Below are positions 1-11,223 of a stretch of DNA of 64,000 nucleotides, one piece after another. Under the pieces are notes generated by a model. That model saw only the letters and a program-made list of their open reading frames with translations. It was not told the origin of the DNA and ran no database searches. The stretch spans positions 30,070,001 to 30,134,000 of the forward strand of contig NC_088340.1 in assembly GCF_036884655.1 (NCBI RefSeq), given 5' to 3'. Made by a program: the position numbers and the translations under genes. The stretch comes from Musa acuminata AAA Group (Eukaryota > Streptophyta > Magnoliopsida > Zingiberales > Musaceae). Each line of letters opens with the position of its first letter. Position 1 is the stretch's first letter.

Positions 1-553
1 CAAGTGGTAGAGTCATATATTAATTCGATGGATAGTTCAAACTTGTCTGTACATTTTTATGGTGATACTGCTATTCTGTACTTTGTCATTTACCCAAAAT
101 CCATGGATGATGGGAAGGCAGTGGATTAATTGATATTAATTTGGCTTAGGTGGTTTCTTTGATGCCAAAAGTGTCCATGATTTGGACTGCTGGTCTTTGT
201 TATAGTGATATGTTGACCAGAAACCTGCCCCGTTGATAGTGATCTTTGAATGAATAGAATGTATACTTGTTGGGAAACGCAATTGCATCATTAATGCTGA
301 TTTCTGAATTCTTGTTACAAGTTAATAGATAGAATTGCTTTTGACAATGCAAACATATCATGTCATTTACGATATTGCTTTGCTAGTTTTACTATTAGGC
401 TCCACTTGTTTACTAGTGCTGTTCCTTCCTGACTAGGCTGTAATGCCAAGAGATTATGCTCTGACACTGTTGTTTTTAGCAATATGTTGAGCTTTCTAAA
501 TATTGTAGATTTCATCTCATTTCAAAATTCTTATTTATTGTTTCTTTATTTAG
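1..553 (+). other. Intron (3' part) of the ATP sulfurylase gene
   Basis: The stretch is AT-rich with no open frame that matches ATP sulfurylase. It ends in a pyrimidine-rich tract and a TTTAG acceptor immediately before the first recognisable exon at 554. The exon or exons encoding the plastid transit peptide and the N-terminal half of the enzyme must lie left of the window. Confidence 0.75.
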
Positions 554-2717
554 CATTGAGATCTATAAGCATAACAAAGAAGAACGAATCGCAAGAACTT
601 GGGGAACAACAGCTCCTGGGCTGCCATATGTCGAGGAAGCAATAACAAAAGCTGGTAATTGGCTAATTGGTGGAGACTTGGAGGTTATAGAACGAATCAA
701 GTATAATGATGGTCTCGATCAGTATCGTCTATCGCCTGCTGAACTCCGTGAAGAATTTTCCAGGCGCGATGCAGATGCTGTATTTGCTTTCCAGCTGCGT
801 AATCCTGTACACAATGGTCATGCCTTGCTCATGACAGACACTCGCAGACGTCTTCTAGAAATGGGCTACAGAAACCCAGTTCTTTTGCTTCATCCCTTGG
901 GAGGCTATACAAAAGCAGATGATGTACCACTTCATTGGAGAATGAAGCAACATGAGAAGGTTAGTACCAATACAATTATCAAATAATTTTTATGATAATT
1001 TCAAGATAACTAACAATTTTTTACATCCATTTCCATGTAGAATCTATACTTAAATACCTCTACACCATAGAAGTCTTAGCATAATTCCTTCCATGACCTA
1101 GGCTTTACTTTTCTGTCTGTTCGCACACACAGGGAGTAGCCAATTTTATGTGTTCATATATTTCTGTTTATCTGGATGGCTGCTGTCTTGCTTCTGTAGA
1201 TGTATGTACATTCAGGATTCAGGTGCATGTGAATGTGGTGGATGGATATTTATGTGTCATTTTAATGTATATACATCTTGCAAAAGATTATATAAACACA
1301 AAGCATATATTGAAAGTTTACAGGAACATATACATACAAATACAAAGTTATATTTTCAGAGAGAGATTTCAAGTTCTCCAATGATTTTACCTTCTTCTAG
1401 ATATATAAAGTGATACAATCGACTGCTAAGTTCACATCACCAGCTTTTTCCTGTGGTTTCACACTTGATCAACGGAATTTTTGATACCCTAAATTTAAGT
1501 GACTGTAATATATATATGCTTACACCTTTCTGTTTTATATATTTATAGGTTCTTGAGGATGGTGTTCTTAACCCAGAAACCACGGTCGTCGCTATCTTCC
1601 CCTCTCCCATGCACTATGCTGGCCCAACCGAAGTTCAGTGGCATGCAAAATCTCGCATAAATGCTGGTGCAAATTTTTACATTGTGGGCAGAGACCCGGC
1701 AGGTATGAGTCACCCGATAGAGAAAAGGGACCTTTATGATGCTGACCATGGGAAGAAGGTACTCGGTATGGCTCCAGGTCTTGAAAGGCTTAACATCCTT
1801 CCATTCAAGGTATTTCAAGCCTCTACAAAATATCAGCTTCAATAGACATTGCTTAAAATGGTCATATCGCCTATATTTATCGAGAATAAGCTTCTATTTC
1901 TTGATTAAGATGAACATCTTTACTACCTACAATTATATTTAAGTACATCAGGCAAGCAAATTGTAATAAATATGCATTACTTGCTGACACCAATTGAATG
2001 CAGAGGTTAAGGTCAGAATAATGAAAAAAATGATGAAATGCAGCAGTAACTTATTAGTTTGTCTGTTGTATGTTTCACATCAATGTCATTATTTTATCTT
2101 ATCACAAACTGTTTTTGTTGCCAACATTTATAAGGTTATGTATGCACTACAAAGTAGGTGTCAATACGGCTTATTTTTGTTTGTTTCATCATTGGAAATT
2201 GAGGAAAATGATGGATCATTAGGTGATTTTACATAGGCTTTCAGCATTGATGCAATCATTTGATGATCTTGTAAGGTTTTATTACCATCTTTACCTTTTG
2301 GGAACACATGTTTTATGGATAATCGACGCAACATAGAAGATTTATCTACTAAATATGTCAGGGCTTGATGTGGCTTACAAGTAATTGTTTCTTAATGAGT
2401 TTAGGTAGCTGCCTATGACAAAAAGCAGCAGAAAATGGCCTTCTTTGATCCATCCAGACCTCAGGATTTCCTCTTCATCTCTGGTACAAAGGTAACCCCA
2501 CTCTGCGTCTGAACGTTCTAATCAATGCCATAGAGAATGCTCCTGAAGTGTTGCTGATTCCTTGAATTCTCCATTGTAGATGCGGACTCTCGCAAAGAAC
2601 AGAGAGGATCCCCCAGATGGCTTTATGTGCCCTGGTGGATGGGAAGTATTAGTGGACTACTATGACAGTGTGACCCCACAGGAGACCAACTGGTCTCGTG
2701 AAGCTGTTCCCGCTTGA
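554..2717 (+). CDS. APS: ATP sulfurylase (sulfate adenylyltransferase), last four exons
   Basis: The enzyme joins sulfate to ATP, giving adenosine 5'-phosphosulfate and pyrophosphate, the entry step of sulfate assimilation in plastids and cytosol. The exons are 554-959, 1549-1809, 2405-2491 and 2580-2717. All junctions are GT-AG and the joined frame stays open for about 297 codons to a TGA at 2715-2717. Visible motifs are [13 protein letters not shown] (the QxRN and HxGH nucleotide-binding motifs), a [17 protein letters not shown] stretch, GRDPAGM in the sulfate/ATP site, and FISGTKMR near the C-terminus, which ends WSREAVPA. No APS-kinase domain follows, as expected for plant enzymes. The first exon begins one base into a codon and no start is present, so the N-terminal half is outside the window. 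The introns of 589, 595 and 88 bp are AT-rich and hold no other gene that I can see. I see no damage in this part of the gene. The convergent neighbour is the LONGIFOLIA-like locus, 371 bp away. Confidence 0.95.
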
Positions 2718-3088
2718 ATCCTTGAAGATTTTGCTCGTCAGGCAACTCTTCGATTCCTTTGATGAAAGAAGACGGAATGAAGCCCTGACCTACTTGATGT
2801 GCACACTACGGCTTGTCGTAGAACTATGTGAGAAAGAAGACGGACTGAAGCCGTGAACTACTTGATGTGTACGGCACGGCTTGTCGTAGAACTATGTCAG
2901 ATCTTATTGTATTAGATGAATTCAGATGCACGAGGAAATGAGAGCAGAGGATATGCAACCATCTTCTCTTTATTGTTCTGTTCCTCAATTTTCACTCTTA
3001 CATCTGCACTCCGGTAGACGGCCTTGGCTACAACGCTAGAGGCATTCAAACAAACATCAGGCGAGCAAAGTTTCTTTGTCATGGGTTT
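2718..3088. other. APS 3' flank / probable 3' UTR and intergenic gap
   Basis: This is the 371 bp gap between the APS stop and the stop of the minus-strand LONGIFOLIA-like locus, so both 3' UTRs probably lie here. It contains the 68-bp tandem duplication at 2762-2897. I saw no convincing AATAAA signal near the expected position. TTGTATTAGATG at about 2907 is only a weak candidate. Confidence 0.5.
2762..2897 (+). repeat. 68-bp tandem duplication in the APS 3' UTR
   Basis: Two adjacent copies (2762-2829 and 2830-2897) share GAAAGAAGACGGA, TACTTGATGTG and GGCTTGTCGTAGAACTATGT, with about ten differences. The period is 68 bp. It starts 45 bp after the stop codon, so it should be transcribed in the 3' UTR. 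Confidence 0.9.
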
Positions 3089-5122
3089 TCAGAAGACGAG
3101 CTTGCGGCGGTGAAGGGGGAGGGGCTCCCGGGCGCCAAGGTCACGGATGGTCTCGGCGACGAGATCCTTAAAGATCAGCCGCTCAATCTCGAGGGCCACG
3201 TCGGACATCTCGGCGGCGGGCCGGACCCACCCGTCGGGGCGCGCCGCTGCGATGTCGTTCCTCACGGCCCCGCACGCAGCTCCCTCGTGATCGTCCGCCG
3301 CCGCCACCTGCTCCCGGAGTCGCTGGAACTCCGCCCAAACCCGTGGCAGCGCCTTCTCCCCCTCCTCCCCGTCTCCCCGCGCGAAGACGTCCCACGGTGA
3401 CACGTGGTGCTTGCGATCCAGGATCTCGGCCACGGCGTCGAAGACGAGGCGGCGGTGGAGACGGGCTGTCTTGGACGGGTAGCGGGCCGGGCCTCCTCGT
3501 CGGCGGCAGCGGCCGTTCTCCAGGGCCGCGTACGCCGCGTCGGAGGCGTCCCCGTAGCGTTCGGACGCGCGGAGGACGTCGCACACGTAGGCGTAGTCCG
3601 GGTCCATTGCCACGGGCGCACCAATCTCGCCCACTTCATACGTTGACCACGGCTCCTCTTTCCAGTCGTCCGCCAGTTAATCTGCGGACTAGATTGCATC
3701 AGTGTTCGAAGAATATTAGGAAATGGACGGTGATTAAACGTCGAGCGGGAGGCCGCAGTCGATCAAAAAATAACCGTTCTTGCTCTACGTCGCCACGGTC
3801 GCGACAGCTGGCAAGGGAGAAAGGGCGTTTACCTTTGAAGTCGATGGAGCGCTTGGCGAGGGGCCAGGGCGAACCCTCCTCGCCGAGGTAGGACGACGAG
3901 TCGACCACCGAGACGGGGCTCGGCTGCTGGTCCGCCGCGGTGTCCTGTTCCGCCTCCGTAAACGCCGCAATGCCTTGTAACAGCTTGTCGCACCGTTCCA
4001 ACAAACTTCGCCCCGATCTCTGCATCACAGCATCCCTCGATTCAAACTAACGCAATGGGTTTATGAGTATAGACTGGTGTTGGCATTAGTTGGCGGGATT
4101 TACTACCTCGAAGTCCAATCGAGAGGAGGCATTGATGCTACTCTCGGAGACGGTGGTGGAGGCATCGTCCTCCGACGGCGGGTGAACCCTCTCCATGGGA
4201 GATGCGTTCGCCGTTGGCCTTCGTCTCCTCGGCGATCGGACGGGCAGCAGATCTGGCCCCGCCCTTTTCGGATTGGATTTTGGGGAGCTGACGTTCGGCA
4301 TTCCCCGCTGGGACAGCGGGCTCCGGGCTGCCGCATTTGATGCTCTCCGGTGCACCGGCGAGATCGGGCTCTCCGGCGATCTCGGAGCTCGATTACCCCG
4401 CTCGTTTCCTCCCCTGATGCTATGATCGACCGATGCCACCTGCTCGCGGCGGACTGGCGGAGCACTCCGACGAGCGACGCCGGATCTGGGCCGCTGCTGC
4501 TCGCTTGATGGCCGCCGTGGAGGCTTGGAGGTCGGCTTCATGATGACGATCGGGGCCCTGGTTATCGTAGATACGAATGCGGCGGCCGGTGGCGCCGTGA
4601 TCCGAGGGCTTGGAATGGAGGAGGCCCTTCAGCTGGAGCGCCTCTAGGATTTGCTTCAGCGTCTCCAAATCTTTCCCTGGTTCGTCGATTCCCCGCATAC
4701 TCAGCCGGTTCTCGATGTCGCCGTAGTGCATCCCTAATCCTCGCCCCGTGCTTGGCCTCGAAGACTGGGAGAGGCAGCGGAAGCGACCGCCGCGGCGGCG
4801 ACTCCGCCTAGTCCCGGATCTCCGGCGACGACGGTTGCGGGTGGCTCTCCTTCAATAAAGACGCTGACGAAACCTCCGACCTCTCGGACGGGGGCGTCGA
4901 TCCGGTAGTCTGAAACATGCCATCCAACCTTTAGAAAAGCAGCAACGAAACGCACGAAAAATGGCATCTTTTATCCTTACAAATTCTCACGGAGCAGGTC
5001 GCATGGCGGCGCCAGGCGAGAACGTTGTGGCGGTCGAACAGCTGGAGGAACCCGGCAATGCACCCCACATGCCGCTCAAGGCGCTGCTCCTCGGTGGCTC
5101 CGTAGCCGACACCGGGCGTCAT
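3089..5122 (-). pseudogene. LNG: LONGIFOLIA / TRM-family (DUF4378) gene, disabled
   Basis: LONGIFOLIA/TRM proteins bind the TON1 complex at cortical microtubules and promote longitudinal cell expansion. Inferred exons, in transcript order, are 5122-4991, 4909-4107, 4046-3833 and 3681-3089, with GT-AG junctions whose phases agree. Exon 1 starts at the ATG 5122 and carries HVGCIAGFLQLFDRHNVLAW, the family's N-terminal motif. Exon 2 carries LPLPVFEAKHGAR, then RLSMRGIDEPGKDLETLKQI and APIVIMKPTSKPPRR. Exon 3 carries QQPSPVSVVDSSSYLGEEGS and AKRSIDFK. Exon 4 is the DUF4378 domain, ending near ALEIERLIFKDLVAETI. The damage seen is a TAG at 4808-4810, a frame change with loss of the SPSVVARLMGL-type region near 4735, a one-base frameshift near 4555-4560 (GGGGCCC), and a TAA at 3677-3679 just after the last acceptor. 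The family assignment is firm. The pseudogene call depends on the exon model. Confidence 0.8.
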
Positions 5123-5440
5123 CTCCGTCCGGCGACACTACACCGATCTTCTTAAGTCAGATCTCGCCCTCTTCTTAATCCTAACTCTGCTGTCTCCTTT
5201 TCACGCACACAAAGCAGCGAGACGGCTTGTGTTCGATCATCAGACCTCACGCCGAAGAGCCTTAAAGGGTGGGTAAACCGGCTAAATGACGATATTACCC
5301 CGGTAATCACAATCTGCTCGTTAACAGCCATAACTATTACGTCAATAACAATAATAATAATAATAATAATAAATACTTATCGATTCATTGCATTGGAAGG
5401 TTTTTTAACCGTTGGAAAAGAGGCATTCGAGACCAAAATT
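5123..5440. other. Upstream flank of the LONGIFOLIA-like pseudogene
   Basis: This is probably the former promoter and 5' UTR of the minus-strand locus. No clear TATA box stands out at the expected distance. It contains an AAT microsatellite at 5350-5372. Confidence 0.4.
5350..5372. repeat. (AAT)n microsatellite
   Basis: There are about eight uninterrupted AAT units, an ordinary simple repeat in the AT-rich flank. Confidence 0.9.
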
Positions 5441-5885
5441 GAAGGTGTTAGGTATTGGGGTTGTCCATTTTAGCCCCTTAGCTATTGTAGTTTGATCATA
5501 GCCTTTTTTTTATTTTTATGGTTTATTTATATTTAAAATAATTTTTATATTTAAAAAATGTTGCATATAAATTCATTCCGTCAAGTTCGAATTCATAATA
5601 AACTATTAATATAATGACTCGTATAATTTAGAATTAAGGTTTATTTTAACTCATGTAGTTTTGACTGATTTATTCATGTATAAAATAATTTTTATATTTT
5701 TTAAATATAGCATATAAGCTAATCTCGTTAAGTCTGAGTTAACAAACGTTAAAGTCTACTTATATATGACATATGCTGATGCATAATATATTGTGAGTTA
5801 CTCATCAAATGTCACTTGCCAACTTTAGGGCATATGCCACCATGTTGCCCATCACGGTATTGCCCATTACTGTGAACGACATTTT
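5441..5885. repeat. AT-rich intergenic segment with two diverged repeat units
   Basis: No gene is visible. Two diverged copies of about 80 bp (near 5521-5605 and 5657-5740) share TATAAAATAATTTTTATATTT, then a GCATATAA box, then a GTTAAG/GTCAAG box. It may be a remnant of an old transposon, but I cannot name it and saw no terminal inverted repeat with a TSD. Confidence 0.35.
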
Positions 5886-6111
5886 GTTAGGACCGAAATC
5901 AACACTAAGAGGGGGAGGGGGGGGGGGTGGTGAATCAGTGCTTTCGTAAAAACATCGATTTGAAAATCTCATTCAATAAAAATCATATCAGAAAGCATTT
6001 AAACTTAGAGAGCACATTCGTAAAAATCTCGTTCGATAAAAATCATATCAGAAAGCGTTTAAACTTAGAGAGCACATTCGTAAGCTTAGTGAGAGTAGTA
6101 AGCAAGTAAAT
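5886..6111 (-). mobile_element. Sirevirus-like LTR fragment, minus orientation
   Basis: It begins TGTTAGGACC, followed by ACACTAAGAGGGGG, a poly-G run and GGTGAATCAGTGC. This is the reverse complement of the LTR 3' terminus shared by the other Sirevirus-like elements here. It runs on through the GCGTTTAAACTT segment and stops abruptly at about 6111, where plus-oriented LTR sequence of N1 begins. Only the terminal 0.2 kb of this LTR remains. Confidence 0.65.
5963..6082 (+). repeat. 60-bp tandem duplication inside an LTR fragment
   Basis: Two adjacent 60-bp copies share AATAAAAATCATATCAGAAAG and TTAGAGAGCACATTCGTAA. They differ at only a few sites (ATTCAATA versus GTTCGATA, GCATTT versus GCGTTT). 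Other LTRs of the family in this window have a single copy. Confidence 0.85.
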
Positions 6112-6112
6112 C

Positions 6113-6832
6113 ACCAGATGAACTAATGACATATCAGACAATGTATGATTAATATTTTGTAATAATTGTCTATATCGAAATAATTTTAGTTCTAATTAGG
6201 TTGGTTTAGAATGTAATTAGGCCAATAAAATTAAGAGCCAACTAGACTCAAATTGGGGCTATTTTGGGCTAAGTGAAAGGCTCATTCAATGATCAAAAAA
6301 TTTGGTCAGGTGGTGGTACCGTCGGTCCAAGCGGTAGAACCACTAGCGGCTCAGTCTCCAAGACACAATCTCTAAGATCATGTCAAGCGGTGGTATCGCC
6401 CAATGTCAAAGAGTACTAGCGGTGGTACTGCTAGTACCCCAAAATCTTAAGGATTTGAATTTTGGTTTCACTTTTTGAAGCCACTTGGGGCCTATAAATA
6501 TCTCACTCATCCCTGCTCAGTAAACATAGGAACTAAGAACATAAATTGGGGAAAACGCTATTGTAATCTTGAGAGTTCCCCTCCTCTAGCTCTAAGTGTT
6601 GATTTTAGTTTAATAGAAGGGTTAATGATTGTACCTATGAAAAAGAGAAAAAGGTTATAAGAGGGTAGTTGGTCTTCGCCTATTGAAGGAAGACCATTAG
6701 TGGATGTCGGTGGTCTCAATAGAGGAGGAATCGGGAGTGGACGTAGGTCACGATGACCGAACTACTATAAAAGTTGGTTTACATTTTTGTTTTCCTTTTC
6801 ATTGTCATTGATATTACTTTAATTCCTTATTG
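6113..6832 (+). mobile_element. N1 5' LTR, left part (outermost Sirevirus-like element)
   Basis: This is plus-oriented LTR sequence: TTTGTAATAATTGTCTA, a palindrome cluster, GGGGCCTATAAATATC (the LTR TATA region), then CGATGACCGAACTACTATAAAA. It matches the corresponding parts of the N4a and N6 LTRs. The first part of the LTR is missing at the left. It is interrupted at 6832 by N2, and the end of this LTR is found at 60465-60569. The TSD of the interrupting element is TATTG (6828-6832 and 60460-60464). Confidence 0.75.
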
Positions 6833-8157
6833 TGTTAGGATCAATATGACACTAAGAGGGGGGGGGGGGGGGGGGGTGGGGGTGGGTGAATTAGTGCAAT
6901 GATAAAAATGATAGTTTGAAAATCTTACATTTGATAAAAACCAATATCGGAAGGCGTTTAACTTGAAAGCATTCATAAGCATAGTGAATGCATTGATGAA
7001 AAGCTTAAAGTAAATGCAAACTAGATTTATAGTGATTCGGTCATCGTGACCTATATCAACTCCCGATTTCTCTTCACTCGAGGCCACCGGCTTCCACTAC
7101 CGGTTTTCCTTTAATGAGCGAAGACCAATTATCCTTTTACAACTCTTTCTCCTTTTTATAGGTTTAGGAGATAATATTTATAAGCCTCACACCTCTCTTG
7201 AATAATCTCTAGAAAGGAAGGAGGAGGACACTTAGCAATTTTACAACCTAGAATAACAACCCCTTTCTACTCTAATTATTTCTTTTCATGCAGGAATAGC
7301 TAGGGTATTTATAGACCCCAAATGACTTCAAAATTGGAGCAAAAAAAGATCTCATCTCGGGTTTCCTAGGTCCTAACGGTACCGTTGGGCAGTACTACCA
7401 CCTGCAGCATTGACATTGGGTGGTACCACCGCTCAGTCTGGTGGTACCACCACTTGACACAGTCTGGGAGACTGTGTCTAGGTAGTACCACTGCCTAGAC
7501 TGGTGATACCACTACCCAGACTAGTGATACCATCGCTTGAGACTAGACGATACCACCGCCCAATCTAGCGGTACTATTGCCTGACAGCATGGAAAAGTGT
7601 GCTCTTGACTTTTTCAGCTCATTAGTAGTTCCACCTAACCTTGGGTGACCGAATGAGCCTTCCACTTGGCCTAAAATAGTTTCAACTCAGGCCCAATGGG
7701 CTCCTAATTGAGTTAGAATGGTTACACCCATAATCAACTCAATTACGACCTAAAATAACTCGGTCTAGACAAATTATTATAAAGAACGAATCATATGTTA
7801 TTTGGCATGTCATTGATTCTTTCGGTGCTTCGTCCGATCCTTCGGCGTATCATCCTCTCCTTTGGCGTATTGTCTAATCGGCATGTGGACACCCGTAACT
7901 TTCAATCTCCTTAGTGCAATGTTTGATTCTTCGACCTGATGCCCGAACTTACGACACAAAGCCTTTTGCTGACATGTCGACCATTCCTCTAGTCTGATGT
8001 CCAATCTTTTAACATTTTTAATTCTGGCCCAATTTTTTATTCTTCCTACTTTAATCAATTTGTCTCTCCTGATTGAAGCTAGTCATGCGTCACTCAAAAC
8101 ACGGATTATATCATAACATTATCAATTGGTTTCACCATCAAAATCCAAAATTCAACA
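6833..8157 (-). repeat. N2 3' LTR
   Basis: This is a complete 1325-bp LTR that reads TGTTAGGATC...GATTCAACA-like on the plus strand. It holds a long poly-G tract at about 6860-6877 near its end, a TATA box on the minus strand around 7302-7312 (GGGTATTTATAGAC on plus), and the palindrome cluster at 7376-7600. The sequence after 8157 (ATCTTCCCCTTTTT) is the reverse complement of a polypurine tract, which fixes the orientation. Confidence 0.85.
7376..7600. repeat. GGTACC-type palindrome cluster in the N2 3' LTR
   Basis: Repeated imperfect palindromes of the type GGTGGTACCACC lie in close succession, separated by short spacers such as CAGTCTGGGAGACTG. The same cluster recurs at the matching position in every LTR of this family in the window. 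Confidence 0.8.
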
Positions 8158-10013
8158 ATCTTCCCCTTTTTAATGATGACAACCAATTGATGACGGAGTT
8201 AACCTTAACTCCCCTATCAATATGCCATATTAATAGAACATTTAAATTCAAAAAATCATGTAATATTTTAAGATATAAAAGTACATTATTAACAAAAAGG
8301 AGATGTGCACTTGGCAATTTTTGAAACATGTAAGTTCTACTTCATTATAGAACATTCTTGCCTCTTGTTCAAGTGTGTAAGCTAGCAATTCTTGCTTTCT
8401 TTTGCAATGTATTAGTTTGCAAGTTTTGCTTCTTGAGATGGGTAAGATAGCACTTTTGCTTTAGATTATAAGCTTGCAATTTTTTCTTCCTTTTGCAATG
8501 TGTAAGCTAGTAAATTCAACAAATTTTACCGAACATGCAAGCTAGCAAATTTTACATCATTTTAGAATATATAATCTAGCAATTTTATCTCCCCCTTTGT
8601 TGTTGTGGGAAGAATACAATTTCGTAATTCTTTTCCCTTTACATCAATTTTCACATCTTGACAAAGATAAATTTAAAACAAATGTGATGAGGTATACAAT
8701 TTATTAATACAAGGGAGTATCATAAATAAATCATGACATAAAAGATACAATATCAAAAATCATTTGAATACCAAAAGACATGATTTATTTTGAGAAATAT
8801 ATATTTTTATAAATAGAAAAAAGAAACATAGGATAATAGAATGGTAAAATATCTTGATTTTTGCATAAGAAATTTCATGATACATATAGAAAATCTCCTC
8901 TTAAATAAAATGCATTATAGAGAATTTTAAGAATATCGAGAAATCAAGATAAAAATCATGATTCTTTTGGATAAGTATTCTTTTTAATAAATAATGAAAA
9001 GAAATATAAGAGATCAAATGAGAGATCTTTGATTCACAAAAAAAAATTTCAAGTATTAAATATCGAGAATTCAAGATCATGATATAGATAAAGACTTTTC
9101 TATTGCAAAAAGAGTCATGAGAGAACACATAAAGGATATCGATTCATGTATAATATATCTCAATTAATTATGAATTATAAAAAAATTATAATTCTGAAAA
9201 ATCATGATTCATTTGGAAAATTCTCCTTTAGTAAACAACAAGAAGAAAGGAGAACTTGGTTCATGCATAAGAAATAACGAGTTATCAAGTGAAGAAATCA
9301 TGATTCATGTGACAAAAAGATTGACGATTCATGCATTTGAATAAATATAATTTTTTAAAAACCATCATTATTTCAACTCATCATGCATAATTTTAAAATG
9401 TAAAAACATTTATTTTCAAAACATTCATCATTATTTTCAACTCATTCAATTTGTCAAATCATCAAAATCACTTTCAAGAGATTCTAGATATCAATCTCTT
9501 ATTAAAAACTTGATAAGATAGAGATAGAGAAATTTGCAAAATAGATTTCCTTTTATTTGTTTCAATTTAAGTGATTTGATTTCATACAAGCACGCCCAAG
9601 TTTTTTATGCCAAATCAAAGCATGCATCATAGTTTAAAATTGAAAGAGAAAATCTCATCATAGAAATCATCAAGATCAATAAACCATAAATCACTCAAAA
9701 ATCATCATTACTTTATATCATCATGCATAATTAAATATAAAATCGTCTTTAACATTTTCATTGCATCATTATGCATCATTAAATCATGAGGCATGATTTC
9801 ATTAAATATAAAGTATTTTTCATCAAATTTTTTTTTTTTTGTAGTAATGTATTTTTCTTTTTAAGTGAATCTAACTTTTCATGCTTAGTGCTAGGAGTTA
9901 ACATGCAATTGTCATGCTCAAATTTTTAATTTTTTTAAAATCACTAGAAAGAGAAGCATGACATTTTTTACTTTTTTTTTACTAAATGATTTAAAAATAA
10001 CTCATGAAAAGCA
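8158..10013 (-). other. N2 internal 3' region, non-coding
   Basis: This AT-rich sequence lies between gag and the 3' LTR. It begins at the LTR edge with a polypurine tract (minus-strand sense), followed by the degenerate CTAGC repeat region (about 8330-8600). It then has about 1.4 kb rich in ATGATTCATG-like words. No pol domain can be recognised in any frame. Confidence 0.7.
8330..8605 (-). repeat. Degenerate CTAGC/TTGCA repeat region of N2
   Basis: Irregular units of about 35-50 bp are built around AAGCTAGCAA and TTGCAA/TTGCTTC words. The same kind of block is found in N4a, N6 and N1 just before the 3' LTR, but not in N4c. Confidence 0.75.
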
Positions 10014-10796
10014 TCAAGTAATTTCATAGTAAAGTAAAGAAGATTCATTTGAGTTGTTTACCTCATTGTCAAAAGTCATCAAAGCGAACTTCGCCACTTT
10101 ATCTTCAAGGTTTGCTCCTCGTCTTCGGATGCACTTGTTTTGTCCCAAGTCACATTGAGTGCTTTCTTGTTCTTTAGCAGTTTTTTTATTTTGATGTTCA
10201 TTTTTATTCTTAGTTTCATGTTTTATAAATTTACTTATGAGGAGTTCTATATCATCATCACTTGAGCTTTCGCTCGAGTGGTCATCTTTTATTCTAAGTG
10301 CTAAGTCATTCCTATTCTTTGGAAGATTATTCTCAAGTACATCATGTTCATCATATGCATTGCACATCATTTCATATGTCATCAATGAACCAATTAGTTC
10401 TTCTAGTGAAAAAATATTTAATTTCTTTGCCTCTTGTATGGTAGTTACTTTAGAATCCCAACTTTTTGGAAGGGATCTTAAATATCTTGTTAACAAGTTT
10501 AAAATTAGAAAAACTTTTACCAAGTGCTTTTAGACCATTAACGACATCCGTAAACCGGGTGTACATGTCTCCAATGGTCTCACTTGGTTTTATACGAAAC
10601 CATAATTATAAACCAAAAGATTGATTTTTGACTCCTTAACCCTACTCATGCCTTCGAGTGTGATTTAAGTGTGTTCCAAATCTCATAAGCTATTTCGCAA
10701 ATAGAAACTCGATTGAATTTATTTTTATCCAAACCACAAAATAAATCATTTGTAGCTTTGATATTCAAAGAGAAAATTCTTCTCCAAAACAAAGCA
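10014..10796 (-). pseudogene. N2 gag, N-terminally truncated
   Basis: This is the Gag (UBN2-type) region of a Ty1/copia element. The frame 10523-10014 carries LRSLPKSWDSKVTTIQEAK, LEELIGSLMTYEM and ENNLPKNRNDLALRI, matching the N4c gag. An upstream segment (about 10790-10646) gives LFCGLDKNKFNRVSICEIAY in a different frame. It ends in YYEIT plus a stop, the same terminus as the gag-only copies in N1 and N6. The N-terminal part was removed by the deletion at about 10796. Confidence 0.75.
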
Positions 10797-11223
10797 TTAC
10801 GTTCGATGAAAACCAATAACGGAAGGCGTTTAACTTGAAAGCATTCATAAGCATAGTGAAAGCATTCATAAGCAAGTAAATCAGTTTGCAATATGAAGAT
10901 GAAAAGCTTAAAATAAATGCAAATCAAGATTTATAGTGGTTTGGTTATCGTGACCTACATCCACTCCCAATTCCTCTTCGCTCAAGGCCACCAGCTTTAA
11001 CTACCGGTCTTCCTTCAATGGGTGAAGACCAACTACCCTCTTACAACTCTTTCTCCTTTTCATAGGTTTAGGAGATAACCCTTACAAGCCCCACTCCTCT
11101 TTTGAATGATCTCAAAATTAGAAAGGGAGGAGGAGGACACTTAGCAATTTTACAACCCAGAATAACAACCCCTTTTTGCTCTAATTCTTGCTTTTCATGC
11201 AGGAATAGCTGGGGTATTTATAG
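10797..11223 (-). repeat. N2 5' LTR, left part
   Basis: It starts inside the LTR (GATGAAAACCAATAACGGAAGG) and runs to GGGGTATTTATAG, where N3 is inserted. The LTR continues at 59625 with TATAGACCCC, so TATAG is present on both sides of N3. The first ~70 bases of this LTR are missing. Confidence 0.85.

Noticed and set aside
1148..1413. Two overlapping open frames of about 80 codons between APS exons
   Set aside because: They lie within the intron 960-1548, have no similarity to a known protein and overlap each other.
3343..3891. A 182-codon plus-strand frame rich in Arg and Pro
   Set aside because: It is antisense to the DUF4378 exons of the LONGIFOLIA-like locus. The minus strand has family motifs and consistent splice sites.
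5521..5740. The two diverged AT-rich units considered as a miniature inverted-repeat transposon
   Set aside because: They are direct, not inverted, and no terminal inverted repeat with a target duplication could be found.
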